64,000 nucleotides of DNA, from assembly GCF_004331955.1 (NCBI RefSeq), contig NZ_CP036532.1, positions 2,418,001 through 2,482,000 of the forward strand. The letters are read 5' to 3'. Shown here one piece after another: positions 42,266 to 53,992 of the stretch (the stretch's first letter is position 1; each line of letters starts with the position of its first letter). The translations under genes were made by a program, and so were the position numbers. A model generated the notes under the pieces. It made no database searches, was not told the origin of the DNA, and saw only the letters and a program-made list of their open reading frames with translations. The stretch comes from Roseitalea porphyridii. Its GTDB lineage: Bacteria; Pseudomonadota; Alphaproteobacteria; Rhizobiales; Rhizobiaceae.

Positions 42266-42382
42266 AGCGACGACGGGGGGTGGCTGGCACAGGTGAGACC
42301 GACCCGGCACGAACCGGGACGCAATTGCACGCCGGCGCGCCGTGGCGCGGCTTCGTGCAACGCAAGTGCGAGAGGACATTCC

Positions 42383-44023
42383 ATGAAAAATGCAAGCTGG
42401 GTCGTGCTGCTGGGGGCCGGCGCCTTTCTGGCGCTGCTCGGCGCGGCGCTCGGCCAGGACCAACTGTTCAGGATCCACATGGCGATCCTGACCATCGTGC
42501 TGCTCGGCTCGACGATCGTCATGCTGCGCGCCATCCGGTTCGAACCTGCGCCGGCGGCCAAGATCCCGTTCACCGGCGCCGACACCGATCCACGCTACAT
42601 GGACGAGGTGATCCGCTACGGCGCGATCGCCACCGTGTTCTGGGGCGTCGTCGGCTTTCTGGTCGGCGTCGTCGTCGCCGCCCAGCTCGCCTGGCCGCAG
42701 CTCAACATCGAGCCGTGGTTCAATTTCGGCCGGATGCGGCCGCTGCACACGTCCGCGGTGATCTTCGCCTTCGGCGGCAACGCGCTGCTGGCGACCTCGT
42801 TCTACGTGGTCCAGCGCACCACGCGCGCACGCCTGTTCGGCGGCGGCCTGCCATGGTTCGTGTTCTGGGGATACCAGCTCTTCATCGTGCTGGCCGCGAC
42901 CGGCTATCTGCTCGGCATCACGGCGGGCCGCGAATATGCCGAGCCCGAATGGTATGTCGACCTGTGGCTGACGATCGTCTGGGTGGCCTATCTGCTGGTC
43001 TTCATGGGCACGCTGATGAAGCGCAAGGAGCCGCACATCTACGTGGCCAACTGGTTCTATCTGGCCTTCATCATCACCATCGCGATGCTGCACGTGGTCA
43101 ACAATCTGGCCATGCCGGTCTCGTTCCTGGGCGCGAAATCCTACTCCGCCTTCGCCGGCGTGCAGGATGCGCTGACCCAGTGGTGGTACGGCCACAACGC
43201 GGTCGGCTTCTTCCTGACCGCAGGCTTCCTGGGCATGATGTACTATTTCGTGCCCAAGCAGGCCGGACGCCCGGTCTACTCGTACCGGCTGTCGATCATC
43301 CACTTCTGGGCGCTGATCTTCCTGTACATCTGGGCGGGTCCGCACCACCTTCACTACACCGCCCTGCCCGACTGGGCGCAGACCCTGGGCATGGTGTTCT
43401 CGGTGATGCTGTGGATGCCCTCCTGGGGCGGCATGATCAACGGCCTGATGACCCTGTCGGGTGCCTGGGACAAGCTCAGAACCGACCCGATCCTGCGCAT
43501 GATGGTGATCGCCGTCGCCTTCTACGGCATGTCGACCTTCGAGGGCCCGATGATGTCGATCAAGGCGGTCAATTCGCTCAGCCACTATACGGACTGGACG
43601 ATCGGCCACGTGCACTCAGGCGCGCTCGGTTGGGTCGGCATGATCTCGTTCGGCGCGATCTACTTCCTCGTGCCGAAGCTCTGGGGACGTCAGCGGCTCT
43701 ACTCGCTGCGCATGGTCAACTGGCACTTCTGGCTCGCCACGCTCGGCATCGTCGTCTACGCGGCCGTCATGTGGGTCGCCGGCATCCAGCAGGGCCTGAT
43801 GTGGCGCGAGTATAACGATCAGGGCTTCCTGGTGTACTCGTTCGCCGAATCGGTCGCCGCCATGCACCCCTACTACGTGCTGCGCACCGTGGGCGGGCTG
43901 CTCTACCTGACCGGCGGTCTGATCATGGCCTTCAACGTCTACATGACCATCCGCGGCGTCGAACGCGACGAGGTCCCGATGGGTGAAGAAGCCCCGCGGC
44001 CCGTCGCCCAGCCCGCCGAATAA
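42383..44023 (+). CDS. ccoN: cbb3-type cytochrome c oxidase subunit I
   Basis: CcoN is the catalytic haem-copper subunit of the high-affinity cbb3 oxidase. ATG 42383 follows GAGAGGAC and gives 546 residues with about 13-14 membrane helices. Histidine-bearing motifs that bind haems b, b3 and CuB are present ([52 protein letters not shown]). It is preceded by an FNR box and starts ccoNOQP. Confidence 0.96.
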   Translation: MKNASWVVLLGAGAFLALLGAALGQDQLFRIHMAILTIVLLGSTIVMLRAIRFEPAPAAKIPFTGADTDPRYMDEVIRYGAIATVFWGVVGFLVGVVVAAQLAWPQLNIEPWFNFGRMRPLHTSAVIFAFGGNALLATSFYVVQRTTRARLFGGGLPWFVFWGYQLFIVLAATGYLLGITAGREYAEPEWYVDLWLTIVWVAYLLVFMGTLMKRKEPHIYVANWFYLAFIITIAMLHVVNNLAMPVSFLGAKSYSAFAGVQDALTQWWYGHNAVGFFLTAGFLGMMYYFVPKQAGRPVYSYRLSIIHFWALIFLYIWAGPHHLHYTALPDWAQTLGMVFSVMLWMPSWGGMINGLMTLSGAWDKLRTDPILRMMVIAVAFYGMSTFEGPMMSIKAVNSLSHYTDWTIGHVHSGALGWVGMISFGAIYFLVPKLWGRQRLYSLRMVNWHFWLATLGIVVYAAVMWVAGIQQGLMWREYNDQGFLVYSFAESVAAMHPYYVLRTVGGLLYLTGGLIMAFNVYMTIRGVERDEVPMGEEAPRPVAQPAE

Positions 44024-44034
44024 GGACACCGACC

Positions 44035-44835
44035 ATGGCAAAAGATGTACACGAAAACCCCATGGCGGGGGCCCTGCCCGAGGTGAAGGCCGACCCTGTC
44101 GCCAAGGGCGTCCTGGGCAAGCACGCCATCCTCGAAAAGAACGCCACGCTGCTGCTGGCCGCCTCTCTGGTGGTCGTCTCGATCGGCGGCATCGTCGAGA
44201 TCGCGCCGCTCTTCTACCTTGAGAACACGATCGAGGAAGTCGAGGGGATGCGGCCCTACTCGCCGCTCGAGCTGGCCGGCCGGAACATCTACATCCGCGA
44301 GGGCTGCTATGTCTGCCATTCGCAGATGATCCGGCCGTTCCGCGACGAGGTCGAGCGCTACGGGCACTATTCGCTGGCCGCCGAGTCGATGTACGACCAT
44401 CCGTTCCAGTGGGGTTCCAAACGCACCGGGCCCGATCTGGCCCGGGTCGGCGGACGCTATTCGAACGAGTGGCAGGTGCAGCACCTGATCGATCCGCAGT
44501 CGGTCGTGCCCGAGTCGATCATGCCGTCCTACGAGTTCCTGATAAACACCGATCTGGAAATCGAGAACGTCTCCGGACACCTGATCGCCAACCGGCGCGT
44601 CGGCGTGCCCTACACCGACGAGATGATCGACAACGCCCGTGCGGACCTTGAGGCCCAGGCCGATCCCGACGCGGACTGGTCGGGCATCGAGGAACGCTAT
44701 CCCAAGGCGGTCACCGGCGATTTCGACGGCAATCCCGATCGGCTCACCGAGATGGATGCGCTGGTTGCCTATCTTCAGATGCTCGGAACGCTGGTCGACT
44801 TCTCGGTCTACCAGCCCGAAGAGAACTTCCGCTAA
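44035..44835 (+). CDS. ccoO: cbb3-type cytochrome c oxidase subunit II, monohaem
   Basis: CcoO is a membrane-anchored c-type cytochrome that passes electrons to CcoN. The 266-residue protein has an N-terminal membrane helix at about residues 38-58. A single haem motif CYVCH (in [14 protein letters not shown]) lies near residues 92-96, with a methionine ligand expected downstream. It follows ccoN by 11 bp. Confidence 0.96.
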   Translation: MAKDVHENPMAGALPEVKADPVAKGVLGKHAILEKNATLLLAASLVVVSIGGIVEIAPLFYLENTIEEVEGMRPYSPLELAGRNIYIREGCYVCHSQMIRPFRDEVERYGHYSLAAESMYDHPFQWGSKRTGPDLARVGGRYSNEWQVQHLIDPQSVVPESIMPSYEFLINTDLEIENVSGHLIANRRVGVPYTDEMIDNARADLEAQADPDADWSGIEERYPKAVTGDFDGNPDRLTEMDALVAYLQMLGTLVDFSVYQPEENFR

Positions 44836-44846
44836 GGGGCCGACAG

Positions 44847-45005
44847 ATGGACTTCGATTACCAAGCCATGCGTACCTTCGCCGACAGCTGGGGGCTGGTC
44901 TACCTGGTGGCGATCTTCGTGTTCGTCATCGTCTGGGTGTTCCGGCCCGGTTCGCAGAAACACATCGATGATGCGGCACAAATCCCCTTCAAGGAGGACC
45001 GGTAA
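44847..45005 (+). CDS. ccoQ: cbb3 oxidase small subunit CcoQ
   Basis: A 52-residue protein between ccoO and ccoP has one membrane helix (residues 16-32, GLVYLVAIFVFVIVWVF) and a short basic tail. This matches CcoQ, which stabilises the oxidase. The stop overlaps the ccoP start (TAATG), and AAGGAGG for ccoP lies inside its last codons. Confidence 0.92.
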   Translation: MDFDYQAMRTFADSWGLVYLVAIFVFVIVWVFRPGSQKHIDDAAQIPFKEDR

Positions 45006-45880
45006 TGGCCGACGACAGAAAAGACATAGATGAGGTCTCCGGCGTCGAGACCACCGGCCATGAATGGGACGGCATCAAGGAACTGAACAACCCGCTGCCG
45101 CGCTGGTGGCTGTGGACCTTCTACGCCACCATCGTCTGGACGATCGGCTACACCATCCTCTATCCGGCCTGGCCCGGCATCACCGGCGCCACCGCCGGCG
45201 TGCTCGGATGGTCCTCGCGCGGCCAGCTGGCTCAGGAGATGGAGGCGGCCAAGGCCGAGCAGTCGGTCTATATCGACCGCATCGCCCAGACCGACATCAC
45301 CGAGATCCCGACCGACCCCGAACTGGTCCAGTTCGCCGTCGCCGGCGGTTCGTCCGCCTTCAAGGTCTACTGCGTGCAGTGCCACGGCTCCGGCGCGCAG
45401 GGCGGCGAGGGCTATCCGAACCTGAACGATGATGAGTGGATCTGGGGCGGCACGCTCGAGGAGATCGCCTGGACGATCCGCCACGGCGTCCGCCACGAGC
45501 CCGACTTCGACACCCGCTTCAACGAGATGCCGGCCTACGGCCGCGACCAGATCCTCGACAGCGGCCAGATCGCCGACGTCGCCTGGTACGTGCGCCAGCT
45601 CTCGGGCCAGGAGTACGACGCCGAAGCGGCCGCGCGCGGCGCCGAGACGTTCGAGATCGAATGCTCGGCCTGTCACGGCGTCGACGGCGAAGGCATTCCC
45701 GAACTCGGCGGTCCGGCGCTCAACGACGCGATCTGGCTTTATGGCGGCAGCCACGCCGAGATCGTCGCGCAGATCAACAATCCGCAGATGGGCGTGATGC
45801 CGGCATGGGGCGAGCGCCTCGGCGAGACCACCGTCAAGCAGCTTGCGGTCTACGTGCACCAGCTCGGCGGCGGCCAGTAA
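45005..45880 (+). CDS. ccoP: cbb3-type cytochrome c oxidase subunit III, dihaem
   Basis: CcoP is the dihaem c-type cytochrome entry point of cbb3 oxidase. The 291-residue protein has an N-terminal FixP helix near residues 32-55 (PRWWLWTFYATIVWTIGYTILYP in part). Two haem motifs follow: CVQCH near residues 122-126 and CSACH near residues 220-224. It is the last gene before an intrinsic terminator at 45911. Confidence 0.96.
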   Translation: MADDRKDIDEVSGVETTGHEWDGIKELNNPLPRWWLWTFYATIVWTIGYTILYPAWPGITGATAGVLGWSSRGQLAQEMEAAKAEQSVYIDRIAQTDITEIPTDPELVQFAVAGGSSAFKVYCVQCHGSGAQGGEGYPNLNDDEWIWGGTLEEIAWTIRHGVRHEPDFDTRFNEMPAYGRDQILDSGQIADVAWYVRQLSGQEYDAEAAARGAETFEIECSACHGVDGEGIPELGGPALNDAIWLYGGSHAEIVAQINNPQMGVMPAWGERLGETTVKQLAVYVHQLGGGQ

Positions 45881-45910
45881 CCGCCGCGCGCTCCGGCGAA
45901 CCAGTCACCG

Positions 45911-45936
45911 AACGGCGCCTCCGGGCGCCGTTTTTC
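45911..45936 (+). terminator. Intrinsic terminator after ccoP
   Basis: AACGGCGCC (45911-45919), a TCCG loop and GGCGCCGTT (45924-45932) form a perfect stem running into a T tract. It separates ccoNOQP from ccoGHIS, which then needs its own promoter. Confidence 0.88.
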
Positions 45937-46010
45937 TTTTGGCACAAGTGCCGGGGCGCGGTTCACCGGCGGACCGATGCCAACCTGTCGCACCCGCCGC
46001 CCGGCCCTTG

Positions 46011-46024
46011 TTGACCCAAGTCAA
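46011..46024. promoter_or_regulatory. FNR box upstream of ccoG
   Basis: TTGACCCAAGTCAA is a symmetric TTGAC-N4-GTCAA anaerobox, an accepted FnrL variant. It lies 94 bp before the ccoG start and after the ccoP terminator, so ccoGHIS is an independent FnrL-dependent unit. Confidence 0.78.
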
Positions 46025-46117
46025 CGACCCGATCGGCACCTCCATCTAGACATGTCGATATGCCGGGGGACGTGCGCGTCACCCCGGCCTCGTGCAAGCC
46101 CGGCAAAGAGGCATGAA

Positions 46118-47680
46118 GTGTTGGACCAGACCGCCGTCGAAAAGCTCGATGTTGAAGCCGTCAACAAGGGCGCCAAGCAGAAGGGCGAGCCGCTCTACGC
46201 CGCCCACCAGAAGGTCTATCCCAAGCGTGCCGAGGGTTTCTATCGCCGCCTGAAATGGATCATCATGGCGATCACGCTGGGCATCTACTACATCACGCCC
46301 TGGCTGCGCTGGGACCGTGGTCCGTACGCGCCCGATCAGGCCGTGCTGATCGATTTTCCGAACCGGCGCTTCTACTTCTTCTTCGTCGAGATCTGGCCGC
46401 AGGAGTTCATCTTCATCGCCGGCCTGTTGGTGATGGCCGGGATCGGGCTGTTCCTGATCACCTCGGTGGTCGGGCGCGCATGGTGCGGCTACACCTGCCC
46501 GCAGACCGTCTGGACCGACCTGTTCCTGGTCGTCGAACGCTTCTTCGAGGGCGACCGCAACGCCCGCATCAAGCTCGACAAGGCGCCCTGGTCCGGTGAG
46601 AAACTGGCGAGGAAAGTGCCCAAGCACATCGTCTGGCTGCTGATATCGGTGGCGACCGGCGGCGCCTGGATCTTCTATTTCGCCGACGCGCCGACGCTGG
46701 CGGTCGACTTCGCCACCGGCCAGGCCCCGCTGGCCGCCTATCTGACCGTTGCCGTGCTGACGGCGACCACCTACGTGCTCGGCGCCATCATGCGCGAACA
46801 GGTCTGCATCTACATGTGCCCCTGGCCACGCATCCAGGCGGCGATGCTCGACGAGAATTCGCTCGTCGTCACCTACAATGACTGGCGCGGCGAACCGCGC
46901 ATGCGCGGCCAGAAGAAGGCGCGCGCGCAGGGGCTCGTGCCCGGCGACTGCGTCGACTGCAACGCCTGCGTGGCGGTCTGCCCGACCGGCATCGACATCC
47001 GCGACGGCCAGCAGCTCGAATGCATCACATGCGCGCTGTGCATCGACGCCTGCGACGCGGTGATGGACAAGGTCGGCCACGAGCGCGGCCTGATCTCCTA
47101 TGCCACGCTCGCCGATTACAACCACAACATGCGCGTCGCCACCGGCGGCGAGGCGACCGGCGCGATCGATCCGTCAAGGGTGCGCGACGACAAGGGCAAC
47201 TTCGTCGACGCGATCCGCGGCTTCCGCTGGCGCGAGATGCTGCGCGTGCGCACGATCATCTACTTCGCCGCCTGGGGCCTGATCGGCCTTGGCCTGCTGG
47301 TGGCGCTCGGCACGCGCGACCGTCTGGAAGTCAACGTTCAGCACGACCGCAACCCGGTCTTCACGCAGCTTTCGGACGGCTCGATCCGCAACGGCTACAC
47401 GGTCAAGATCCTCAACATGGTCGCCGAACCGCGCACCTTCACGCTGACGCTCGACGGCCTTCCCGGCGCGACGATGGCCATCAACGGGATTGACGGCGAG
47501 CCCGCGCGCAGCTTCGATATCCCCGTCGAGCCCGACAAGCTGCGTCCGCTGCGCGTCTTCGTCTCGCAGAGCCCCGATCAGGTCCAGCCCGGATCGACGC
47601 CGTTCAGCTTCACGGTCGAAGAGGCCGGCTCCGGCGAGGTAGACGTCTACAACGCCAATTTCGAAGCGCCGGAAGAGTAG
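46118..47680 (+). CDS. ccoG: Cytochrome c oxidase accessory protein CcoG (FixG/RdxB)
   Basis: CcoG is a membrane iron-sulfur protein needed for copper handling and assembly of cbb3 oxidase. The start chosen is GTG 46118, with AGAGG seven bases upstream, giving 520 residues. Several N-terminal membrane helices are followed by two ferredoxin-type clusters (CVDCNACVAVCPTGID and CITCALCIDACD) near residues 288-320. An Ig-like C-terminal domain ends the protein. It is first of ccoGHIS. Confidence 0.94.
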   Translation: MLDQTAVEKLDVEAVNKGAKQKGEPLYAAHQKVYPKRAEGFYRRLKWIIMAITLGIYYITPWLRWDRGPYAPDQAVLIDFPNRRFYFFFVEIWPQEFIFIAGLLVMAGIGLFLITSVVGRAWCGYTCPQTVWTDLFLVVERFFEGDRNARIKLDKAPWSGEKLARKVPKHIVWLLISVATGGAWIFYFADAPTLAVDFATGQAPLAAYLTVAVLTATTYVLGAIMREQVCIYMCPWPRIQAAMLDENSLVVTYNDWRGEPRMRGQKKARAQGLVPGDCVDCNACVAVCPTGIDIRDGQQLECITCALCIDACDAVMDKVGHERGLISYATLADYNHNMRVATGGEATGAIDPSRVRDDKGNFVDAIRGFRWREMLRVRTIIYFAAWGLIGLGLLVALGTRDRLEVNVQHDRNPVFTQLSDGSIRNGYTVKILNMVAEPRTFTLTLDGLPGATMAINGIDGEPARSFDIPVEPDKLRPLRVFVSQSPDQVQPGSTPFSFTVEEAGSGEVDVYNANFEAPEE

Positions 47681-47688
47681 GAACCGCC

Positions 47689-48171
47689 ATGCTGCAACGC
47701 ATCTTCGCACCCGAACGATTCACCGGCTGGCATTTCCTGGCCATCATGCTGGGATGGTTCGGCATCGTCATCGGCGTGAATCTGTTCATGGCCTGGAACG
47801 CCACCTCGAGCTGGACCGGCCTCGTCGTCAAGAACTCCTACGTCGCCAGCCAGCAATTCAACGAGGTAACCGCCGAAAAGCGCCGGCAGCTGGCCATGGG
47901 CTGGAAGGCCACGCCCGCCTACGAGGCCGGCACGCTGACGCTCGACATGCGCGATGCTGCAAGGGCGCCGATCGCAGACGCCATCATCACGGCGAAGCTG
48001 GGCCGGCCCTCCTACGAGGCCGACGACCACATGGTCCAGTTCGCCGAGACCGCCCCCGGCATCTACGAAGGCCGGACCGACCTGACCGCCGGCGTCTGGA
48101 ACGCGGACGTCACGGTCACCGGCGCTGGCGGCGACGTCTGGACGCGCACGCTGCGGTTCAGCGTCAGGTAG
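47689..48171 (+). CDS. ccoH: cbb3 oxidase assembly protein CcoH (FixH)
   Basis: CcoH is a single-span protein required for cbb3 maturation. The 160-residue product has a membrane helix at about 13-35 (HFLAIMLGWFGIVIGVNLFMAW) and a periplasmic FixH beta domain. It lies 8 bp after ccoG and 5 bp before ccoI. Confidence 0.93.
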   Translation: MLQRIFAPERFTGWHFLAIMLGWFGIVIGVNLFMAWNATSSWTGLVVKNSYVASQQFNEVTAEKRRQLAMGWKATPAYEAGTLTLDMRDAARAPIADAIITAKLGRPSYEADDHMVQFAETAPGIYEGRTDLTAGVWNADVTVTGAGGDVWTRTLRFSVR

Positions 48172-48176
48172 GGCCG

Positions 48177-50482
<2,306 letters not shown>

Positions 50483-50483
<1 letters not shown>

Positions 50484-50626
50484 TGACACTTCTGTCCGTG
50501 CTCATCCCGATCGCGCTGTTCCTCGGCCTGCTCGGCCTTGGCGCGTTCATCTGGAGCCTGAATTCTGGCCAGTATGACGATCTCGACGGCGCCGCCGCCC
50601 GAATTCTCGACGACGACGAGGACTGA
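50483..50626 (+). CDS. ccoS: cbb3 oxidase maturation protein CcoS
   Basis: A 47-residue protein with one membrane helix (residues 5-25) and a C-terminal acidic tail (SGQYDDLDGAAARILDDDED) matches CcoS, needed for cofactor insertion. The QYDDLDG segment is characteristic. It ends ccoGHIS. Confidence 0.93.
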
Positions 50627-50643
50627 CCGCCGGAGCGGTTTTT
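50626..50643 (+). terminator. Short terminator-like hairpin after ccoS
   Basis: ACCGC-CGGA-GCGGT followed by TTTT starts at the last base of the ccoS stop. The 5-bp stem is short, so termination may be partial. Confidence 0.5.
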
Positions 50644-50657
50644 GACCATTCGGTAAA
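50642..50657. promoter_or_regulatory. Imperfect TTGACC-N4-GGTAAA palindrome upstream of aminotransferase
   Basis: TTGACC, ATTC and GGTAAA match the palindrome at 52181 except for one base in the right half. Such dyads are typical GntR-type operators. It lies 94 bp before the aminotransferase. Confidence 0.45.
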
Positions 50658-50751
50658 ACCGGCTTGACCGGACCTTTGGCCGGGCCTAGCGTTCGCCATC
50701 GCCCGGCGGCGGGCGCGGTCGGCGCCGCCTTACGCTTTCCGGAGGCCAGCC

Positions 50752-52083
50752 ATGCTCGACAAACCCGTCTCACGCCCGAACGATCTTTCCGCCTACTGGA
50801 TGCCGTTTACGGCCAACCGCCAGTTCAAGCGCGCGCCGCGCATGATCACCGGCGCCGACGGCATGCACTATGTCACCGACGACGGCCGCAAGGTGCTCGA
50901 CGGCATCGCCGGCCTTTGGTGCGTCAATGCGGGCCACAACCGGCCCAGGATCGTCGAGGCGATCCAGACCCAGGCGGCGACGCTCGACTATGCGCCCGCG
51001 TTCCAGATGGCCCATCCCAAGGCGTTCGAACTCGCTTCGCGCCTGACCGCCCTTTCCCCCGAAGGCCTCGACCATGTGTTCTTCACCAATTCGGGTTCGG
51101 AGTCGGTCGAGACCGCGCTGAAGATGGCGCTCGCCTATCACCGGGCGAAGGGCGATGGCGGCCGATTCCGCCTGATCGGTCGCGAGCGCGGCTATCACGG
51201 CGTCAATTTCGGCGGCATCTCGGTGGGCGGCATCGTCGCCAACCGCAAGATGTTCGGCACGCTGCTCACCGGCGTCGACCATATGCGCCACACCCATGAT
51301 CTGTCCCGCAACGCGTTCACGCGCGGCGAGCCCGAGCACGGCATCGAACTGGCCGACGACCTTCTGCGCATCGCCCAGTTGCACGATCCGTCGACCATCG
51401 CCGCGGTGATCGTCGAGCCGGTTGCCGGCTCGGCCGGCGTGCTGCTGCCGCCCAAGGGCTATCTGAAACGTTTGCGCGAGATCTGCGACGAGCACGGCAT
51501 CCTGCTCATCTTCGACGAGGTGATCACCGGCTACGGGCGTCTCGGCACCAATTTCGGCGCCGACTATTTCGGCGTCACGCCGGACCTGATGACCACCGCC
51601 AAGGGGCTTACCAACGGCACCGTGCCGATGGGCGCGGTCTTCGCCTCCGACAAGATCCACGACGCGTTCATGACCGGTCCCGACCACATGATCGAGTTCT
51701 TCCACGGCTACACCTATTCGGCTCATCCGCTCGCCTGCGCCGCTGCGCTTGGCACGCTCGACACCTATGCCGACGAGGGTCTGCTGACGCGCGGCGCCGA
51801 ACTCGCCGACTACTGGGCCGACGCGATCCATTCGCTGCGCGACCTGCCGCATGTCATCGACACGCGCAATCTGGGCCTGATCGGCGCCGTCGAACTCGAG
51901 CCGATCGCCGGTCAGCCGACCAAGCGTGCATTCTCGGCGTTCCTGAGCGCCTATCACGACCACGATCTGCTGATCCGGACGACCGGCGACATCATCGCCT
52001 TCTCGCCCCCGCTGATCATCGGCAAGGAACATATCGACCAGATCGTCGACCGCATGACCAAGGTCCTTACGGCGCTCGACTGA
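50752..52083 (+). CDS. Class III aminotransferase (beta-alanine/omega-amino acid:pyruvate type)
   Basis: A 443-residue pyridoxal-phosphate enzyme has FTNSGSESVETALKMA near residue 104, FDEVITGYGRLG near 257-268 with the cofactor aspartate, and the Schiff-base lysine in TTAKGLTNG near residue 284. The N-terminal YWMPFTANRQFK is characteristic of omega-amino acid:pyruvate aminotransferases. The exact amino donor is not fixed. Its promoter shares a palindrome with the peptide transporter downstream, suggesting co-regulation with uptake of peptides or amino compounds. Confidence 0.85.
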   Translation: MLDKPVSRPNDLSAYWMPFTANRQFKRAPRMITGADGMHYVTDDGRKVLDGIAGLWCVNAGHNRPRIVEAIQTQAATLDYAPAFQMAHPKAFELASRLTALSPEGLDHVFFTNSGSESVETALKMALAYHRAKGDGGRFRLIGRERGYHGVNFGGISVGGIVANRKMFGTLLTGVDHMRHTHDLSRNAFTRGEPEHGIELADDLLRIAQLHDPSTIAAVIVEPVAGSAGVLLPPKGYLKRLREICDEHGILLIFDEVITGYGRLGTNFGADYFGVTPDLMTTAKGLTNGTVPMGAVFASDKIHDAFMTGPDHMIEFFHGYTYSAHPLACAAALGTLDTYADEGLLTRGAELADYWADAIHSLRDLPHVIDTRNLGLIGAVELEPIAGQPTKRAFSAFLSAYHDHDLLIRTTGDIIAFSPPLIIGKEHIDQIVDRMTKVLTALD

Positions 52084-52124
52084 CGCCTTGTCGGCCAAGC
52101 CCACGCAGCCGACCGTGCCCGTCT

Positions 52125-52153
52125 GCGCGGGCGGGCAGGCAGGCCGCCCGCGC
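52125..52153 (+). terminator. GC-rich hairpin after the aminotransferase
   Basis: GCGCGGGCGG (52125-52134), a 9-nt loop and CCGCCCGCGC (52144-52153) form a perfect 10-bp stem. No T tract follows, so it is a possible rho-assisted or partial terminator. Confidence 0.45.
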
Positions 52154-52180
52154 GCGTCTGCGGCCGGCCGCGCCGCTTCG

Positions 52181-52196
52181 TTGACCGTATGGTCAA
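52181..52196. promoter_or_regulatory. TTGACC-GTAT-GGTCAA palindrome upstream of the Dpp operon
   Basis: A perfect 16-bp dyad lies 98 bp before the first binding-protein gene. The form suits a GntR/FadR-type dimer. A close copy precedes the aminotransferase at 50642. No regulator gene for it is in the window. Confidence 0.6.
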
Positions 52197-52293
52197 ACTT
52201 TCTGATTTTTCGCTGGATTTGCATGAAGCGCATTGTCTAGACTTTGGGCTCATGTCCGCGCTTCACGCGGGCACCATAATCAGGGAGAACTTC

Positions 52294-53886
52294 ATGCACG
52301 TGAAAACGAAACTCATCGGCGCCACGCTGACGGCCGCACTGCTTGCGGGAACCAGCGTCATGGCAAGCGCCGAGACCCTGCGCTGGGCGCGCGCCGGCGA
52401 CTCGCTGACGCTCGACCCGCACGCCCAGAACGAAGGGCCCACGCACGCGCTGTCGCACCAGATCTACGAGCCGCTGATCTCGCCAGACATGGCGGCCCAG
52501 CAGATCCCGGCCCTGGCGACCGAATGGTACGTCAAGGAAGACGATCCGAACGTATGGGTGTTCGAGCTGCGCGAAGGCGTCACGTTCCACGATGGCGCCG
52601 ACTTCACCGCCGAAGACGTGGTCTTCTCGATCAACCGGGCGAAGATGCCCGATTCCGACATGAAGGAACTGCTCGTCTCGATCTCCGAGGTGCGCGCGGT
52701 CGACGACTACACGGTCGAATTCGTCACCGACGGACCGAACCCGCTCCTGCCCAACAATCTGACCAACACCTTCATGATGGACAAGGGCTGGGCCGAAGCC
52801 AACGACGTCACCAAGCCACAGGACTTCGAGGGCGGCGAAGAGACCTACGCGGTCCGCAACGCCAACGGCACCGGTCCGTTCAGGCTCGTCAGCCGCGAGC
52901 CGGACACGCAGACGGTTCTCGAGCAGAACCCGGACTACTGGGGCATGGACGACTTCCCGATGGAGGTCACCGAGATCATCTACACGCCGATCCAGAACGC
53001 GGCCACGCGCGTCGCGGCCCTGCTCTCCGGCGAGGTCGACTTCATCCAGGACGTCCCGGTTCAGGACCTTGACCGCGTCGGTGACACCGAAGGCCTGATC
53101 GTCAACAAGACCGCCCAGAACCGGACCATCTTCTTCGGCATCAATGTCGGCGACGAGGACCTTCAGAACGATACGGTCGAGGGCGAGAACCCGTTCGCCA
53201 GCAAGCAGGTCCGCCAGGCCATGAACATGGCGATCAACCGCGAGGCCATCCAGCAGGTCGTCATGCGCGGCCAGTCGGCGCCGACCGGCGTGATCATGCC
53301 GCCCTTCGTCAACGGCTGGACCGAGGAACTGGACCAGTATCCGGAAACCGACGTCGATGCCGCCAAGGCGCTGATGGAAGAAGCCGGCTACGGTGACGGC
53401 TTCACCGTGACCATGCACTGCCCGAACGACCGCTACATCAACGATGAGGCGATCTGCCAGGCCGTGGTCGGCATGATGGGCCAGATCGGCATCGACGTGA
53501 ACCTGGTGGCCCAGACCAAGGCCAACCACTTCCCGCTGATCTCCAACAAGGAGACCGACTTCTACATGCTCGGCTGGGGCGTTCCGACCTTCGACAGCGA
53601 GTACATCTTCAACTTCCTCGTCCACACGACGACGGACGATCGCGGCTCGTGGAACGGCACCCGCTATTCCAACCCCGAGCTCGACGAGAAGATCAAGTCG
53701 CTGGCATCCGAGGTCGATCTGGAAAAGCGCAACCAGACCATCGCGGAAATCTGGGAGGTCGTGCAGGACGAGACCATCTACCTGCCGGTCCACAACCAGG
53801 TGCTGAACTGGGGCATGACCGAGAACATCGTCTTCCCGGTGCAGCCGGAAGACCAGCCGCACTTCAAGTTCATGCAGTTCAACTAA
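52294..53886 (+). CDS. Peptide ABC transporter substrate-binding protein (family 5), copy 1
   Basis: A 530-residue periplasmic binding protein of the DppA/OppA type. ATG 52294 follows AGGGAGAA and starts a signal peptide (positive start, hydrophobic 9-20, ASA-E cleavage near residue 26). The mature start ETLRWARAGDSLTLDPH is typical. Two cysteines in CPNDRYINDEAICQA may form a disulfide. A paralogue follows directly, and both precede one set of permease/ATPase genes. Ligand identity is not readable. Confidence 0.9.
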   Translation: MHVKTKLIGATLTAALLAGTSVMASAETLRWARAGDSLTLDPHAQNEGPTHALSHQIYEPLISPDMAAQQIPALATEWYVKEDDPNVWVFELREGVTFHDGADFTAEDVVFSINRAKMPDSDMKELLVSISEVRAVDDYTVEFVTDGPNPLLPNNLTNTFMMDKGWAEANDVTKPQDFEGGEETYAVRNANGTGPFRLVSREPDTQTVLEQNPDYWGMDDFPMEVTEIIYTPIQNAATRVAALLSGEVDFIQDVPVQDLDRVGDTEGLIVNKTAQNRTIFFGINVGDEDLQNDTVEGENPFASKQVRQAMNMAINREAIQQVVMRGQSAPTGVIMPPFVNGWTEELDQYPETDVDAAKALMEEAGYGDGFTVTMHCPNDRYINDEAICQAVVGMMGQIGIDVNLVAQTKANHFPLISNKETDFYMLGWGVPTFDSEYIFNFLVHTTTDDRGSWNGTRYSNPELDEKIKSLASEVDLEKRNQTIAEIWEVVQDETIYLPVHNQVLNWGMTENIVFPVQPEDQPHFKFMQFN

Positions 53887-53916
53887 GCGTGACCGCGACG
53901 TGACACCGAAAGGCTT

Positions 53917-53933
53917 GGGGGCCCTGTGCCCCC
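53917..53933 (+). other. Hairpin between the two binding-protein genes
   Basis: GGGGGC (53917-53922), loop CCTGT and GCCCCC (53928-53933) form a stable stem with no T tract. It may protect the upstream binding-protein mRNA or attenuate downstream transcription. Confidence 0.45.
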
Positions 53934-53992
53934 GGCCTACCCTGACCCGCCCGGCCGATGCCGCAACCGGCCCGACCGAAAGGGGAAATCTC

